Part shown: positions 35,983-45,009 of the stretch, piece after piece
How the letters are laid out: every line of letters begins with the position of its first letter
Position numbering within the stretch: position 1 is the stretch's first letter
Assembly (NCBI GenBank): GCA_963785755.1
Contig: CAWAXG010000047.1
Span: 79,031 to 143,030 of the forward strand
Origin: JACCXG01 sp963785755
GTDB lineage: Bacteria; Acidobacteriota; Vicinamibacteria; Vicinamibacterales; 2-12-FULL-66-21
Length of the DNA stretch: 64,000 bases
Direction of reading: 5' to 3'
The notes under the pieces: generated by a model
What the model was told of the DNA's origin: nothing
Databases searched by the model: none
What the model saw: only the letters and a program-made list of their open reading frames with translations
Program-made: the position numbers and the translations under genes

Positions 35983-38049
35983 ATGTCCCCGGAAGCCTCA
36001 CTTCTCTCGGTGCACCGCTCGCGCTACGATGCGCTGCTTCGCATCTCGAAGGACGTCGCTGACCACTCGACAATCGCTGAGCTGCTTCGCGGTCTCGCGG
36101 AACAGCTCCACCCGCTGGTTCCGTTCGACTATCTCGCCCTGCTGCTCCACGACGAACCGCGCGACGAGCTGCGACTGGTGGTTCTGGAGCCGGCCGGCAT
36201 TGTCCTTCCGTTCGTGTCGAAGCCGGTCGCCGAGCACGGACCGGCGACGACGGTGTGGGCGACGCAGAAGGGCGCCGTCATTCCGATCCCCGAGGACGGG
36301 CCCCTGCCGGCTGCACTCGAGATCCTCCGGGATCATGGGCGAAAGATGACGTGCTGGCTGCCGCTTACCACAGCGTACCGGCGCGTCGGCGTGCTCAGTT
36401 TCGGCAGCCGTTCCGACGCCGCTTATACCGCCGACGCCCTGGCGTTCATGGAGCAGGTGGCCGCGGTCGTCGCCATCGCCGCGGACAACGGGATCAACTA
36501 CGAGCAGGCGCAGCGCTACGCCCGTGAGCTGCAAGACGAGCGGGATCAGATGCGCTTCCTGCTCGACGTCAACAACCTGCTTGTGAGTCATCTCGAGTAT
36601 CCGGCTCTGCTCGAGGCAATCTGCGAAGCGGTCCGGCGCGTCATCGAGGCCGACGTCATAGGCGTCGCCCTGTTCGACCAGGACGCCGGTGAGCTGAGAC
36701 TCGACGTGGTTTATGACAAGGTCGGAGGTTTCAAGAGCTCGGGCGTCGTGCTCCCGCTCGATCGATCAGCGGCAGGCGTGACGTTTCAGCGAGGCGTGGC
36801 CGGGAGGTTCCGGCGGGCGGAACTGGAGGGGCTGGGATGGGAGGGCGCCCCGGTCATGCACGCCAACAATGTCGAATCCGTGTGTTGCGTGCCGCTCGTG
36901 ACGCACGACCGCAAGCTCGGAACGCTGATCGTCGGCAGCGCCATGCCCGATGGGTTCTCGGACGACGATGTGACGCTTCTCGGACAAACATCGGCACAGA
37001 TCGCCATCGCTGTCGAGAATGCCCGCGCGTACCAGAGCATCACCGTGCTCAACTCCCGGCTGCAGGACGAAAAGCAGTACCTCGAGCTCGAGCTCCGGCA
37101 CGAGTTCGCGGAAATCATCGGCGCCAGCCCCGCTCTTCGGACGATCCTGAAGGCCGTCAAGACCGTGGCTCCAACCGACAGCACGGTACTGCTCCTCGGG
37201 GAAACCGGGACCGGCAAGGAGCTGATCGCGCGCGCGATCCACCAGCACAGCCGGCGACGGGAGCGCACCTTCGTCCGGATGAGCGCCGCCGCGTTGCCAC
37301 CGGGCTTGCTGGAGAGCGAGCTTTTCGGGCACGAGAAGGGCGCCTTTACGGGCGCCACCGCCAGCCGGACCGGCCGGCTGGAGCTGGCGAACCGGGGCAC
37401 GCTCTTCCTGGACGAGGCCGGCGACATTCCGGCGGAAGTGCAGCCCAAGCTGCTGCGCGTCCTGCAGGAATGCGAGTTCGAGCGGCTGGGCAGCTCGCGA
37501 ACCCAGCACGTCGACGTACGGATCGTGGCCGCGACCAACCGCGATCTCGAGCGCATGGTCGAGGAGGGCTCGTTCAGGCGCGATCTTTACTATCGCCTCA
37601 ATGTCTTTCCGATCACCGTCCCTCCGCTGCGCGACCGGGTCGAGGATATTCCTGCGCTGGCGCGGCATTTCGCCCAACAGTATTCCCGCCGCGTGGGGCG
37701 CACGCCTCCCGTCATCCGGGACGCAGCGATGAAGGCGCTCAAGCAGTGGCAGTGGCCCGGCAACATCCGGGAATTGCAGAACGTGATCGAACGGGCCGTC
37801 ATCCTGTCCCCGGGTCCCGACCTCATGCTGCCGCTGCAGGACATTCAGCCGAAGGTCCAGCAGATCGCCTCGAGCGCGAAACCGGCCAAGACGTTCACCG
37901 ACGCCGAGCGGGAAACCATTCTGCGTGCGTTGAGGGATTCGGGTGGCGTCATCGCCGGCCCGGCGGGCGCAGCCGCGCGCCTCGGCCTGAGGCGGACGAC
38001 GCTGCAGTCCAAGATGCGGCGTCTCGGCATCCAACGGCCGTCGTATTGA
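35983..38049 (+). CDS. FhlA-like sigma-54 activator with tandem GAF domains
   Basis: 688 residues. Two GAF sensor domains (about 25-180 and 200-350) are followed by a coiled linker and an AAA+ domain with Walker A GETGTGKE. The GAFTGA loop is intact (EKGAFTGATASR), with GTLFLDEAGDI, DLYYRLNVFPITVPPLRDR and WQWPGNIRELQNVIERAV. A Fis-type helix-turn-helix (GPAGAAARLGLRRTTLQSKM) ends the protein. There is no receiver domain, so it probably responds to a small ligand or redox/NO signal through the GAF domains. The target is unknown. The 270 bases before it show no gene. Confidence 0.93.
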   Translation: MSPEASLLSVHRSRYDALLRISKDVADHSTIAELLRGLAEQLHPLVPFDYLALLLHDEPRDELRLVVLEPAGIVLPFVSKPVAEHGPATTVWATQKGAVIPIPEDGPLPAALEILRDHGRKMTCWLPLTTAYRRVGVLSFGSRSDAAYTADALAFMEQVAAVVAIAADNGINYEQAQRYARELQDERDQMRFLLDVNNLLVSHLEYPALLEAICEAVRRVIEADVIGVALFDQDAGELRLDVVYDKVGGFKSSGVVLPLDRSAAGVTFQRGVAGRFRRAELEGLGWEGAPVMHANNVESVCCVPLVTHDRKLGTLIVGSAMPDGFSDDDVTLLGQTSAQIAIAVENARAYQSITVLNSRLQDEKQYLELELRHEFAEIIGASPALRTILKAVKTVAPTDSTVLLLGETGTGKELIARAIHQHSRRRERTFVRMSAAALPPGLLESELFGHEKGAFTGATASRTGRLELANRGTLFLDEAGDIPAEVQPKLLRVLQECEFERLGSSRTQHVDVRIVAATNRDLERMVEEGSFRRDLYYRLNVFPITVPPLRDRVEDIPALARHFAQQYSRRVGRTPPVIRDAAMKALKQWQWPGNIRELQNVIERAVILSPGPDLMLPLQDIQPKVQQIASSAKPAKTFTDAERETILRALRDSGGVIAGPAGAAARLGLRRTTLQSKMRRLGIQRPSY

Positions 38050-38137
38050 CGCCGGGTGATTCGCTCCCGGGTTACTTCTGCTTACGGCATTTCCCGACTC
38101 ACACGGGTTGAATCAGCGAGGCTTCTGCCGCGCGAGC

Positions 38138-38192
38138 ACTCCCAACTCCCAAAAGATTCCCGGCCGATCGCCTGAGAGTGCTTTGGGAGTTG
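38138..38192. repeat. Hairpin repeat C, copy 1
   Basis: CAACTCCCAAA (38143-38153) and TTTGGGAGTTG (38182-38192) form a perfect 11-bp stem around a loop that contains the shared core ATTCCCGGCCGATCG. The same core recurs at 46181-46270 and, more diverged, at 39780-39930. It lies downstream of the minus-strand regulator gene that ends at 38318. Confidence 0.75.
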
Positions 38193-38273
38193 CCCGCCGC
38201 CGCTCGTCGGTTCGGTGAGCTCTGGCGAGACCTCGCCGTAGCGCGCGTCGATCCGTGCGCGCGGAGGCGGGGA
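38193..38273. repeat. Dispersed repeat B, copy 1
   Basis: The block from CCGCCGCTCGTCGG through GAGCTCTGGCGAG and CGCGCGTCGATCCGTGCGCG to GAGGCGGGGA recurs at 52638-52729 with few differences. It is immediately adjacent to repeat C, making a composite intergenic element. It is non-coding. Confidence 0.7.
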
Positions 38274-38317
38274 AGTTAGGAGTTGTCGCGGATGCGCTTT
38301 TCAGCAGCCTGCTTAAG

Positions 38318-39502
38318 TTAGTGAGGCCGTGATTTCGATCGCGGTGCGAGTTCCTGCTCCCAATCCTCCGTCCCGGTGGACAGAGCCGACCTACCGGCCT
38401 CTGCGTCAGAGGTGCGCAGAGCGCGGAATTCGTCGAGCCCGATGCGACACTCGTGCGCTGCAAGAAAGTTCATGAAGTGGCGATAGTCACAGCTCGACAT
38501 GCCGAACAGCGTGAGCAGTGCTTTGTAACGACCTCGCGACTCGCGCAGGCCGCGGCGAACGAGCTCGCGGAGATCGTCGCGGGTGATGTCGTGAGCCAGA
38601 AACATGGGATACACGTGGTCCCAGAATGACGCGCCTTGCCTGACGAGCGTGTCGTACAACTCGTCGGCGACCTGCCGGCTATCGTCGGCCGGCATCATCA
38701 GGCCCGGTCCGCTGCGCATCGAGGGGGGAAGCTGCTGGACCCCAACGACTGGGCCCGCCGACAGCCAGACCAGCTGTTCGACGACGTTCAGCAGCTCGCG
38801 GACGTTGCCCGGCCAGCTGCATCGCAGCAACGCGCGAAGCGCAGCGTCCGTGAAGCTCAGATCCCGCCCGGAGCGCGCCAGGAAATGCCGCAGCAGCACG
38901 TGAACGTCCTCGGCCCGCTCCCGGAGAGGAGGCACGTGGAGATGGATGGCGCGCAACCGCTGCAGGAAGTCCTCACGGAACTGCCCCGCGGAGACGAGAT
39001 CGTTCAGGTTGCGATTGGTGGCGGCGACGATGCGAACGTCCACGGGCGGATGCGGTCGATCCGGCCGGACGTCCTGAATCTCGGCGTTCTCGAGAAACCG
39101 CAACAGCCGCGCCTGCATGCGCAGGCTCATGTCGCCGACTTCGTCGAGAAACAGCGTCCCACGATCCGCGAGCTGCAGCTTGCCGCGCGTTTCGGGGCAG
39201 GCGCCGGTTACGTTTCCTTTGACGCGTCCGAAGAGCTCCGACTCGAGGCGGGCGTCGGTGAGGCCGGCGCAGTTCACTCCCACGAACGGCGCAAGCCAGC
39301 GGCTGGAATGGCTATGGATATATTGCGCGACCAGGTTCTTGCCCACACCGCTCTCGCCGGTGATCAGGACCTTGGCCGGACTCACTGCGGCGCGCTCGGC
39401 CCGGGCCAGCAGTTCCGTCATGGCACGGCTGGAGACGACGAAGCTTGGCTGCTTCTGGGGAGTACCGACATGCGATGGGAACCCTGACGAAGTCGTTTGC
39501 AT
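38318..39502 (-). CDS. Sigma-54-activator-like AAA+ protein with degenerate GAFTGA motif
   Basis: 394 residues from the ATG at 39502; ATG 39520 and GTG 39541 are alternatives. The AAA+ core is well preserved: Walker A TGESGVGKN, GTLFLDEVGDM, VRIVAATNRNLNDL, CSWPGNVRELLNVVEQL. The sigma-54 contact loop, normally GAFTGA, reads GNVTGA, so Ala and the key Phe are replaced. There is no receiver or GAF domain. The C-terminus (RDDLRELVRRGLRESRGRYK, then MSSCDYRHFMNFLAAHECRI) is a helix-turn-helix that recurs in the paralogue at 39947. Whether it can still activate sigma-54 polymerase is doubtful from the motif; it could act by other means. Confidence 0.85.
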   Translation of the reverse strand: MQTTSSGFPSHVGTPQKQPSFVVSSRAMTELLARAERAAVSPAKVLITGESGVGKNLVAQYIHSHSSRWLAPFVGVNCAGLTDARLESELFGRVKGNVTGACPETRGKLQLADRGTLFLDEVGDMSLRMQARLLRFLENAEIQDVRPDRPHPPVDVRIVAATNRNLNDLVSAGQFREDFLQRLRAIHLHVPPLRERAEDVHVLLRHFLARSGRDLSFTDAALRALLRCSWPGNVRELLNVVEQLVWLSAGPVVGVQQLPPSMRSGPGLMMPADDSRQVADELYDTLVRQGASFWDHVYPMFLAHDITRDDLRELVRRGLRESRGRYKALLTLFGMSSCDYRHFMNFLAAHECRIGLDEFRALRTSDAEAGRSALSTGTEDWEQELAPRSKSRPH

Positions 39503-39779
39503 GGTTCTTTCGTTTCTCATCCGCGAGCCTGGCAAGCCCACGACGCGGCAGATTCACCGACGCGGCGTCACGGCAGGTCCGGGACAGTCAGCAGTTGTGC
39601 AAGACTCGTGCAAGCCAATCAACTCACGATTCGGCGCGATTCCTGAGTGGTTTTCGCGCGACCACCGACAGCAGCGATCGGCTGTCTGACTCCGGGCAGA
39701 CGGAATGTCCGTCCATAACGAGATATCGGCAGGCCCGCGAGGTGCATTACTGACGCTGGCTGAAAAACGCGCCGCGCGA

Positions 39780-39930
39780 CAACTCCCAATTCCCTAACTT
39801 CCAAACTCCCAAAGGCATCCGCTCGACCGCTGCACGAAGAGCCGACAGAACGAGCGCATTTCGCGTCGACTTCACCCGGCTGCTCTCGAACCAGATCGTT
39901 TGGGAGTCTGGGAGTTGGAGGTTGGGAGTC
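39780..39930. repeat. Hairpin repeat C, copy 2
   Basis: The left part (CAACTCCCAATTCC, then CAAACTCCCAAAGG) and the right part (TTTGGGAGTCTGGGAGTTGG and GGTTGGGAGTCG) are inverted around about 80 bases. The arms match copies 1 and 3; the core is more diverged (CCAAAGGCATCCGCTCGACCG). It begins 16 bases beyond the stop of the minus-strand gene ending at 39947. Confidence 0.7.
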
Positions 39931-39946
39931 GACAGGTCTCGCTTTC

Positions 39947-40582
39947 TCATGAAGCAAGGTCCACTGGCGCATCCGCCGGAACGGCGTACACCGGCGGCGT
40001 TTCCGGGCGGGGCTTGGGAGACGATGCCGCCTCGCGGAATTCGCGGACCTCGACTCCGCACTCGTGGGCCGCCAGGAAATTCATGAACCGCCGATAGTCG
40101 CCACTGGGCATCCCGAACAGCGTGAGGACGTCCTTATAGCGCCCGCGCGTCTCCCGCAGGCCGCGACGAACGAGCTCGCGCAGGTCGTGGCGGGTGATGT
40201 CCCGCGCCAGGAACATCGGGTGGACGTGTTCCCAGAACGACGCGCCCCGCGTCACCAGCGCGTCGTACAAGTCATCAGCGACCTGCCGGCGTCGATCGTC
40301 GGGCGGCGTCATCAGTGCAGGTGCGCTGCGCATGGATACCGGCAGATGGTCTGTTTCGACGACGCCTGTCGTGGACAGCCAGGTCAGCTGCTCGACGGCG
40401 TTCAGCAGTTCGCGGACGTTGCCGGGCCACCGGTACCTCAGGTCGGTCATGGCGCGGCTGGCGACGACGAGGGCAGGATCTGCGTGCATGCCCACTCGAG
40501 ATTGCAAGCCGGCGACCGGAACGTCACCGCCCGCAAACATCTTGAACCTGAATAAGTTAGATAAATTGGCCGTGGCGCGCAT
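39947..40582 (-). CDS. Deleted paralogue of the neighbouring regulator lacking the AAA+ core
   Basis: 211 residues. It aligns with the protein encoded at 38318-39502 at both ends, but the middle is missing. ALVVASRAMTDL, matching FVVSSRAMTELL before Walker A, runs straight into RYRWPGNVRELLNAVEQL, matching the segment after the ATPase core. About 235 residues including Walker A and B are therefore gone in frame. The C-terminal DNA-binding part (HDLRELVRRGLRETRGRYKD, then MPSGDYRRFMNFLAAHECGV) is fully retained. It could act as an ATPase-free DNA-binding competitor of its paralogue, or be a decaying duplicate. Each paralogue is followed by a copy of repeat C, so the gene and its 3' repeat may have duplicated together. 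Confidence 0.8.
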   Translation of the reverse strand: MRATANLSNLFRFKMFAGGDVPVAGLQSRVGMHADPALVVASRAMTDLRYRWPGNVRELLNAVEQLTWLSTTGVVETDHLPVSMRSAPALMTPPDDRRRQVADDLYDALVTRGASFWEHVHPMFLARDITRHDLRELVRRGLRETRGRYKDVLTLFGMPSGDYRRFMNFLAAHECGVEVREFREAASSPKPRPETPPVYAVPADAPVDLAS

Positions 40583-41114
40583 GACGTGCGCCGGTCACTT
40601 GACGACGTCAGATGACGACGGGGCGGCACCGGACTGTCAAGGGCTCAGTGAAGCCCGGCGACGAAGTCCGCGACCACGGTGGCTGCCTGGTGGACCGTGC
40701 CTTCGAGTGGTCATCAGGAGGGCGTTCAGCGTACCGGCCGCTATGCATCACCATCCGAACAACCGACCCGACGCACGCATGCGCGCGCGCGCTACCGGCA
40801 GTTCACCTTCGCTCCAGTTTTCACCTTGGACACGTGACTGCTGGCAGCACGCACGGTGAGTTTCCAGCTCGCTTTCGTTGCGGTCATGCGGTCGGGAAGT
40901 ATCCGGCCGGGAAGACTTTTGGTCGCGCGGAGGGCGTCAAGCGTGGAGGGTGTGTGACGAAGCATCGTGGTGTTCCGTCCCTGACCCTTCCGATGGAACG
41001 CCGCTCCGCTTGCCCGGGAGCCTCTCCTGCGCGACCCCGCTGAGCTGGCCGCGCAATTGCACGCAGCTGGTCTCCCCGAGCAAGAGCGATCGTGCAGCAG
41101 TAGGAGGCAGCTTC
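40583..41114. other. Intergenic region before the subtilisin gene
   Basis: No convincing gene or structured RNA was found here. The last 20 bases contain TAGGAGGCAG, the ribosome-binding site of the next gene. The subtilisin frame is open through 40878-41114, but the sequence there is not signal-peptide-like. Confidence 0.4.
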
Positions 41115-44100
41115 GTGCGCTTCAGCAAAGTTCTGGTCGCCATCGGTCTCGTTGTTGGCGCCTTGACCGTGCGCTCCGCGGCGCAGACGGTGCCCCCAGT
41201 CCGGTTCGTCGCAGGCGACGTCCTTGTCAAGTTCAAACCAGGCGTTAATGCGAATGCCAGGGCCGACGCGCACAGGGTGCTGGGTGCTACTCCACTCGTC
41301 GAGATCCCGCGTACAGGCGTCCACCGTGTTCGGGTACCGGCGGGCGCTGAATCAGCCGCCGTCGCGCGGTACCGGGGCAACCCGAACGTTCTCTACGCCG
41401 AACCGAACTTCATCCGAAGCATAGGCACGCCCAGGGCCCAGGCTGGAGGCTCTGAAGTGGTGCCCGGTGACTACAACTTCCACGAACAGTGGGCGCTCGA
41501 CAACACTGGCCAGGCGTTCTACTGCATACCCTGGATTCCCGGCTTCTGCCTGTACAGCGGCACGCCAGATGCCGATATCGATGCTCCTGAAGCCTGGGCG
41601 ATCTCCAGGGGCAGCAGCAACGTCACGGTGGCCGTAATCGATACCGGCGTCGATTACACCCACCCGGACCTGGCGGCGAATTACGCCGGCGGCGACGACT
41701 TCGTCTTTGGCGACGGCGACCCGATGGACGATCACGGTCACGGCACCCACGTCGCGGGAACGATCGCCGCCTCCATCGACAACCCCACCGGCTCGCCGGC
41801 CGCGGCGGAAGGCGTCGTTGGCGTGGCGCCCAACGCCCGCATCCTCGCTTACAAGGTCTGTCGTTCCGACGGGACGTGCGACGACTTTGCCATCCAGCAA
41901 GCCATCGCACGCGCTGTCGCGGACGGCGCCAACATCATCAATATGAGCCTCGGCGAGACGGAGTATTCGCAGTCGCTGAATGACGCCGTGCAGGCTGCCT
42001 GGAACGCCGGGCTGGTCATCGTCGGCGGCGCGGGTAACGACGGCACGACGGTTCCCTTCTATCCTGCCGCATTCGATAACGTCATCTCCGTCGCCGCCTT
42101 TGACGAGGACCACCGGCGGCCGTCGTTTTCCAACTATGGAAGCTGGGTAGACATCTCGGCTCCCGGCAACGTCATCATGTCCACGTATCGGATGGCCGAG
42201 TGCGGCAGCTCGACGACGCCCGGCGACACGGGGTGCTACACGTGGAACACCGGAACATCCATGGCGACGCCTCATGTCTCCGGTGCCGCGGCGCTCGTGT
42301 GGTCGCGAAGCGACGTGACCAGCAACAGCCAGGTCGTGGACATCCTCCTGAACAGTGCAGACGGCGGAGGTGTGGCGGCCGAGCGACTCGACTCGTGGAC
42401 GATCCACGGTGGCCTCAACCTCCACGACGCCATCAGGTATGGGCTGACGAATCTGCCTCCCCTCGCCGCCGCGGGTCCTGATCAGACGGTGCCGGACAAC
42501 GACCGGAACGGCACCGAACTGGTCACGCTCGATGGCAGCGCGTCATCCGATCGCGACGGCAGCATCGTCAGTTATGAATGGCGTGAGGGCAGCACCCCCA
42601 TTGCGACGGGTGCAACGGCGGCGGTTTGGCTGTCCGTTGGTACGCATACCTTGACGCTCGAGGTGACCGATGACGACGGGGACAGCGCAACGGACAGCGT
42701 GGTCGTCGCCGTGAGTCCCGCCAACCAGGTCGCCGTGACGGTGTCAGCGGCTCAAGCAAACGAGGCGGGCCCCACCGACGCGCAGTTCACCGTCAGTCGT
42801 AGCGGCGATACCAGCGCTCCAGTGACGGTTCGGTACACGGTCGCCGGAACCGCGCTTGCCGGGACGGACTACGTGGCCCTCCCTGGTGCCGTAACCATCG
42901 AGGCGGGGTCCGCCACCTCGATCGTCGGTGTGACGCCGATCGACGACGGGGCATTCGAGAGCAATGAGTCTGTGATCCTGACCCTCACCGCGGATACCGC
43001 CGCCTACAGCCTCGGTTCGCCGACCACGGGTACCGCCACGATTGTCAGTGATGACCTTCCGCCGGACCTGGTCGTGTCGTCCATGACGGCGCCTTCGACC
43101 GCGGGAGCCGATGTAGACATCCTGGTGACCGATACGACGAAGAATCAGGGCACTGGCAGCTCACTGCCGTCAAATACGGGATTCTATTTGTCGGCCAACC
43201 TCAGTCTGGATGGCACGGACGTCTGGCTGGCCAGCCGCCCGGTGGCCTCGCTTGGCCCCGGCGTCACGAATCAGCTCTCGACCACCATACACATCCCGCC
43301 GTCGACGGGCGTGGGGTTGTATTACGTCCTCGCAAAGGCGGACTGGGAAGGCGCGGTCACTGAGAACATCGAGACCAATAACGTCAGGGCGAGCGGCGTC
43401 ATCAAGATTGGACCGGATTTGATCGTTTCTACCGTCACCGCGCCAGCGACTGCCGTCGCTGGAGGGACGATCGACGTATCGGATACCACGACGAACCAGG
43501 GGGCCGGCAGCTCGGCTACCTCGACGACGCGCTTCTACTTGTCGGCGAATGCGACCCTGGACGGGTCGGACCAGCTTATCGGCAGCCGGTCCGTTCCGCT
43601 CCTTGCTCCGGGAGCATCGGCCAGCTTCACCTCACCAGTCACGGTTCCGGCTACGACGGCCGGTGGCACCTATTACGTGATTGCGCAGGCCGATGGCGCA
43701 AGCGCAGTGCCCGAAACGACAGAGACCAACAACACGAAGTTCAGCGCGGCCATCAAGGTCGGACCCGACCTGATCGTGAGCGCGATGTCCGCTCCCGCCA
43801 GCGCGGCAGCCGGCGGCACGATATCGGTGACCGACACGACGAAGAACCAGGGCGCAGGGACAGCGGGTGCGTCGTCCACCGGCTTCTACCTGTCTGCGAA
43901 TGGCACCATAGGACCCGGCGATCAACTCATCGGAAGCCGATCACTGGTTCAACTCGCAGCCAATGGGACTTCGACGATATCGACGCCATTGCAGATCCCG
44001 GCAGGCACGTTACCCGGCAACTACTACGTTATTGGCAGGGCCGATTGGAACGGCAACGTCGCAGAAACGAGTGACACGAACAACGATAGATCGAGCGGTG

Positions 44101-44831
44101 TCGTCAGGATTGGCGGAGACTTGGTGGTGTCGGCCTTGTCTGTCTCTGCCGCGGGCATGGCGGGCGGGCCCATTACGCTGGGCGACACGACCAGGAATCA
44201 AGGAACCGCACCGGTAACGGAGTCCTTGACAGGCTTCTATCTCTCGTCCAATGCCACGCTCGATGCGACGGATCAGTTTCTCGGCAGCCGGGTTGTCGGA
44301 TCCCTGGTACCTTCGGGGACTGATACCGCCGGCTCCACCGAATTCATCATTCCGCCGGGAACCGCGGCCGGAAGCCATTATGTGATCGCCGTGGCGGATG
44401 TGAGCAATACAGTTGCGGAAAGCCTGGAAAGCAACAACACGCGCGCCAGTCTCGTGCGCATCGGACCCGACCTGACCGTGACCGCCCTCACCGCGCCGTC
44501 ATCCGCTGTCGCGGGAACGAGCATCAGCGTCGGCGATACGACGAAGAATCAGGGCGCCGGTACTGCTCCGGCGTCGGTCACGAACTTCTACCTGTCGACG
44601 AACGCGTCGCTCGACGCGGCAGACCTGCTGGTCGCATCTCGTGCTGTCTCCCCTCTGGGGGCTGGACTGAGTGAAGCCGGAACCGCGCCCCTCGTGATTC
44701 CCGCGTCGACGACCGCGGGAACCTACTACATCATCGCAAAGAGCGATGGTGATGACACGATGCCGGAGGCTATAGACAGCAACAACACACGCGTGAAAAG
44801 CATCGCGATCACGCGAGCACCATCGCCGTGA
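41115..44831 (+). CDS. Secreted subtilisin-family protease with PKD, Calx-beta and five CARDB repeats
   Basis: 1238 residues. The GTG at 41115 is preferred because GGAGG lies seven bases upstream and a signal peptide follows directly (SKVLVAIGLVVGALTVRSAA). An I9-like propeptide (VAGDVLVKFKPGVNANARAD) precedes the S8 domain. The catalytic Asp is in VAVIDTGVDYTHP (near 175), the His in DDHGHGTHVAGT (near 208) and the Ser in GTSMATPHVSGAAAL (near 383). A PKD domain (about 452-535), a Calx-beta domain (about 540-650) and five CARDB-type repeats of about 116 residues (starting near 650, 768, 884, 1001 and 1117) follow. Each repeat begins with a DL(I/V)VS-type strand and contains DTTKNQG-like and ETNNT-like turns. 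It is probably a cell-surface or secreted endopeptidase with adhesive repeats. Confidence 0.93.
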   Translation: MRFSKVLVAIGLVVGALTVRSAAQTVPPVRFVAGDVLVKFKPGVNANARADAHRVLGATPLVEIPRTGVHRVRVPAGAESAAVARYRGNPNVLYAEPNFIRSIGTPRAQAGGSEVVPGDYNFHEQWALDNTGQAFYCIPWIPGFCLYSGTPDADIDAPEAWAISRGSSNVTVAVIDTGVDYTHPDLAANYAGGDDFVFGDGDPMDDHGHGTHVAGTIAASIDNPTGSPAAAEGVVGVAPNARILAYKVCRSDGTCDDFAIQQAIARAVADGANIINMSLGETEYSQSLNDAVQAAWNAGLVIVGGAGNDGTTVPFYPAAFDNVISVAAFDEDHRRPSFSNYGSWVDISAPGNVIMSTYRMAECGSSTTPGDTGCYTWNTGTSMATPHVSGAAALVWSRSDVTSNSQVVDILLNSADGGGVAAERLDSWTIHGGLNLHDAIRYGLTNLPPLAAAGPDQTVPDNDRNGTELVTLDGSASSDRDGSIVSYEWREGSTPIATGATAAVWLSVGTHTLTLEVTDDDGDSATDSVVVAVSPANQVAVTVSAAQANEAGPTDAQFTVSRSGDTSAPVTVRYTVAGTALAGTDYVALPGAVTIEAGSATSIVGVTPIDDGAFESNESVILTLTADTAAYSLGSPTTGTATIVSDDLPPDLVVSSMTAPSTAGADVDILVTDTTKNQGTGSSLPSNTGFYLSANLSLDGTDVWLASRPVASLGPGVTNQLSTTIHIPPSTGVGLYYVLAKADWEGAVTENIETNNVRASGVIKIGPDLIVSTVTAPATAVAGGTIDVSDTTTNQGAGSSATSTTRFYLSANATLDGSDQLIGSRSVPLLAPGASASFTSPVTVPATTAGGTYYVIAQADGASAVPETTETNNTKFSAAIKVGPDLIVSAMSAPASAAAGGTISVTDTTKNQGAGTAGASSTGFYLSANGTIGPGDQLIGSRSLVQLAANGTSTISTPLQIPAGTLPGNYYVIGRADWNGNVAETSDTNNDRSSGVVRIGGDLVVSALSVSAAGMAGGPITLGDTTRNQGTAPVTESLTGFYLSSNATLDATDQFLGSRVVGSLVPSGTDTAGSTEFIIPPGTAAGSHYVIAVADVSNTVAESLESNNTRASLVRIGPDLTVTALTAPSSAVAGTSISVGDTTKNQGAGTAPASVTNFYLSTNASLDAADLLVASRAVSPLGAGLSEAGTAPLVIPASTTAGTYYIIAKSDGDDTMPEAIDSNNTRVKSIAITRAPSP

Positions 44832-44885
44832 CAGGCGCCTTTTGTTCCCTACATTCAGGTAAGGTACCTGACGCGCGACGATCTC

Positions 44886-44952
44886 CAGCGTGCTCGCCAC
44901 GATCCGGTTGTTGCGCGTGTTCGTGAGCGCGCCTGGCGGTGCACCCGCTCGC
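44886..44952 (-). pseudogene. Duplicated fragment of the DUF192 gene 5' region
   Basis: This 67-base stretch closely matches 46054-46120, the early part of the DUF192 gene. Its minus-strand translation contains GALTNTRNNRIVAS, where the DUF192 gene has ALTNTRNNRTVAR. The rest of a DUF192 domain does not follow, so it is a fragment, not a gene. It lies between the subtilisin and the toxin gene. Confidence 0.6.
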
Positions 44953-45009
44953 TCTGCGCATCTCGAGACGCGCGCGCGCCGCGACTCGACGAACCGCCCC
45001 GCCGTAACC

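Noticed and set aside
38318..40582. The two regulators as one frameshifted gene
   Set aside because: Each has its own complete C-terminus and start; they are paralogues separated by repeat C.
40878..41114. Upstream start for the subtilisin gene
   Set aside because: The added residues are Arg/Cys-rich without signal-peptide character, whereas the GTG at 41115 has GGAGG upstream and begins a good signal peptide.
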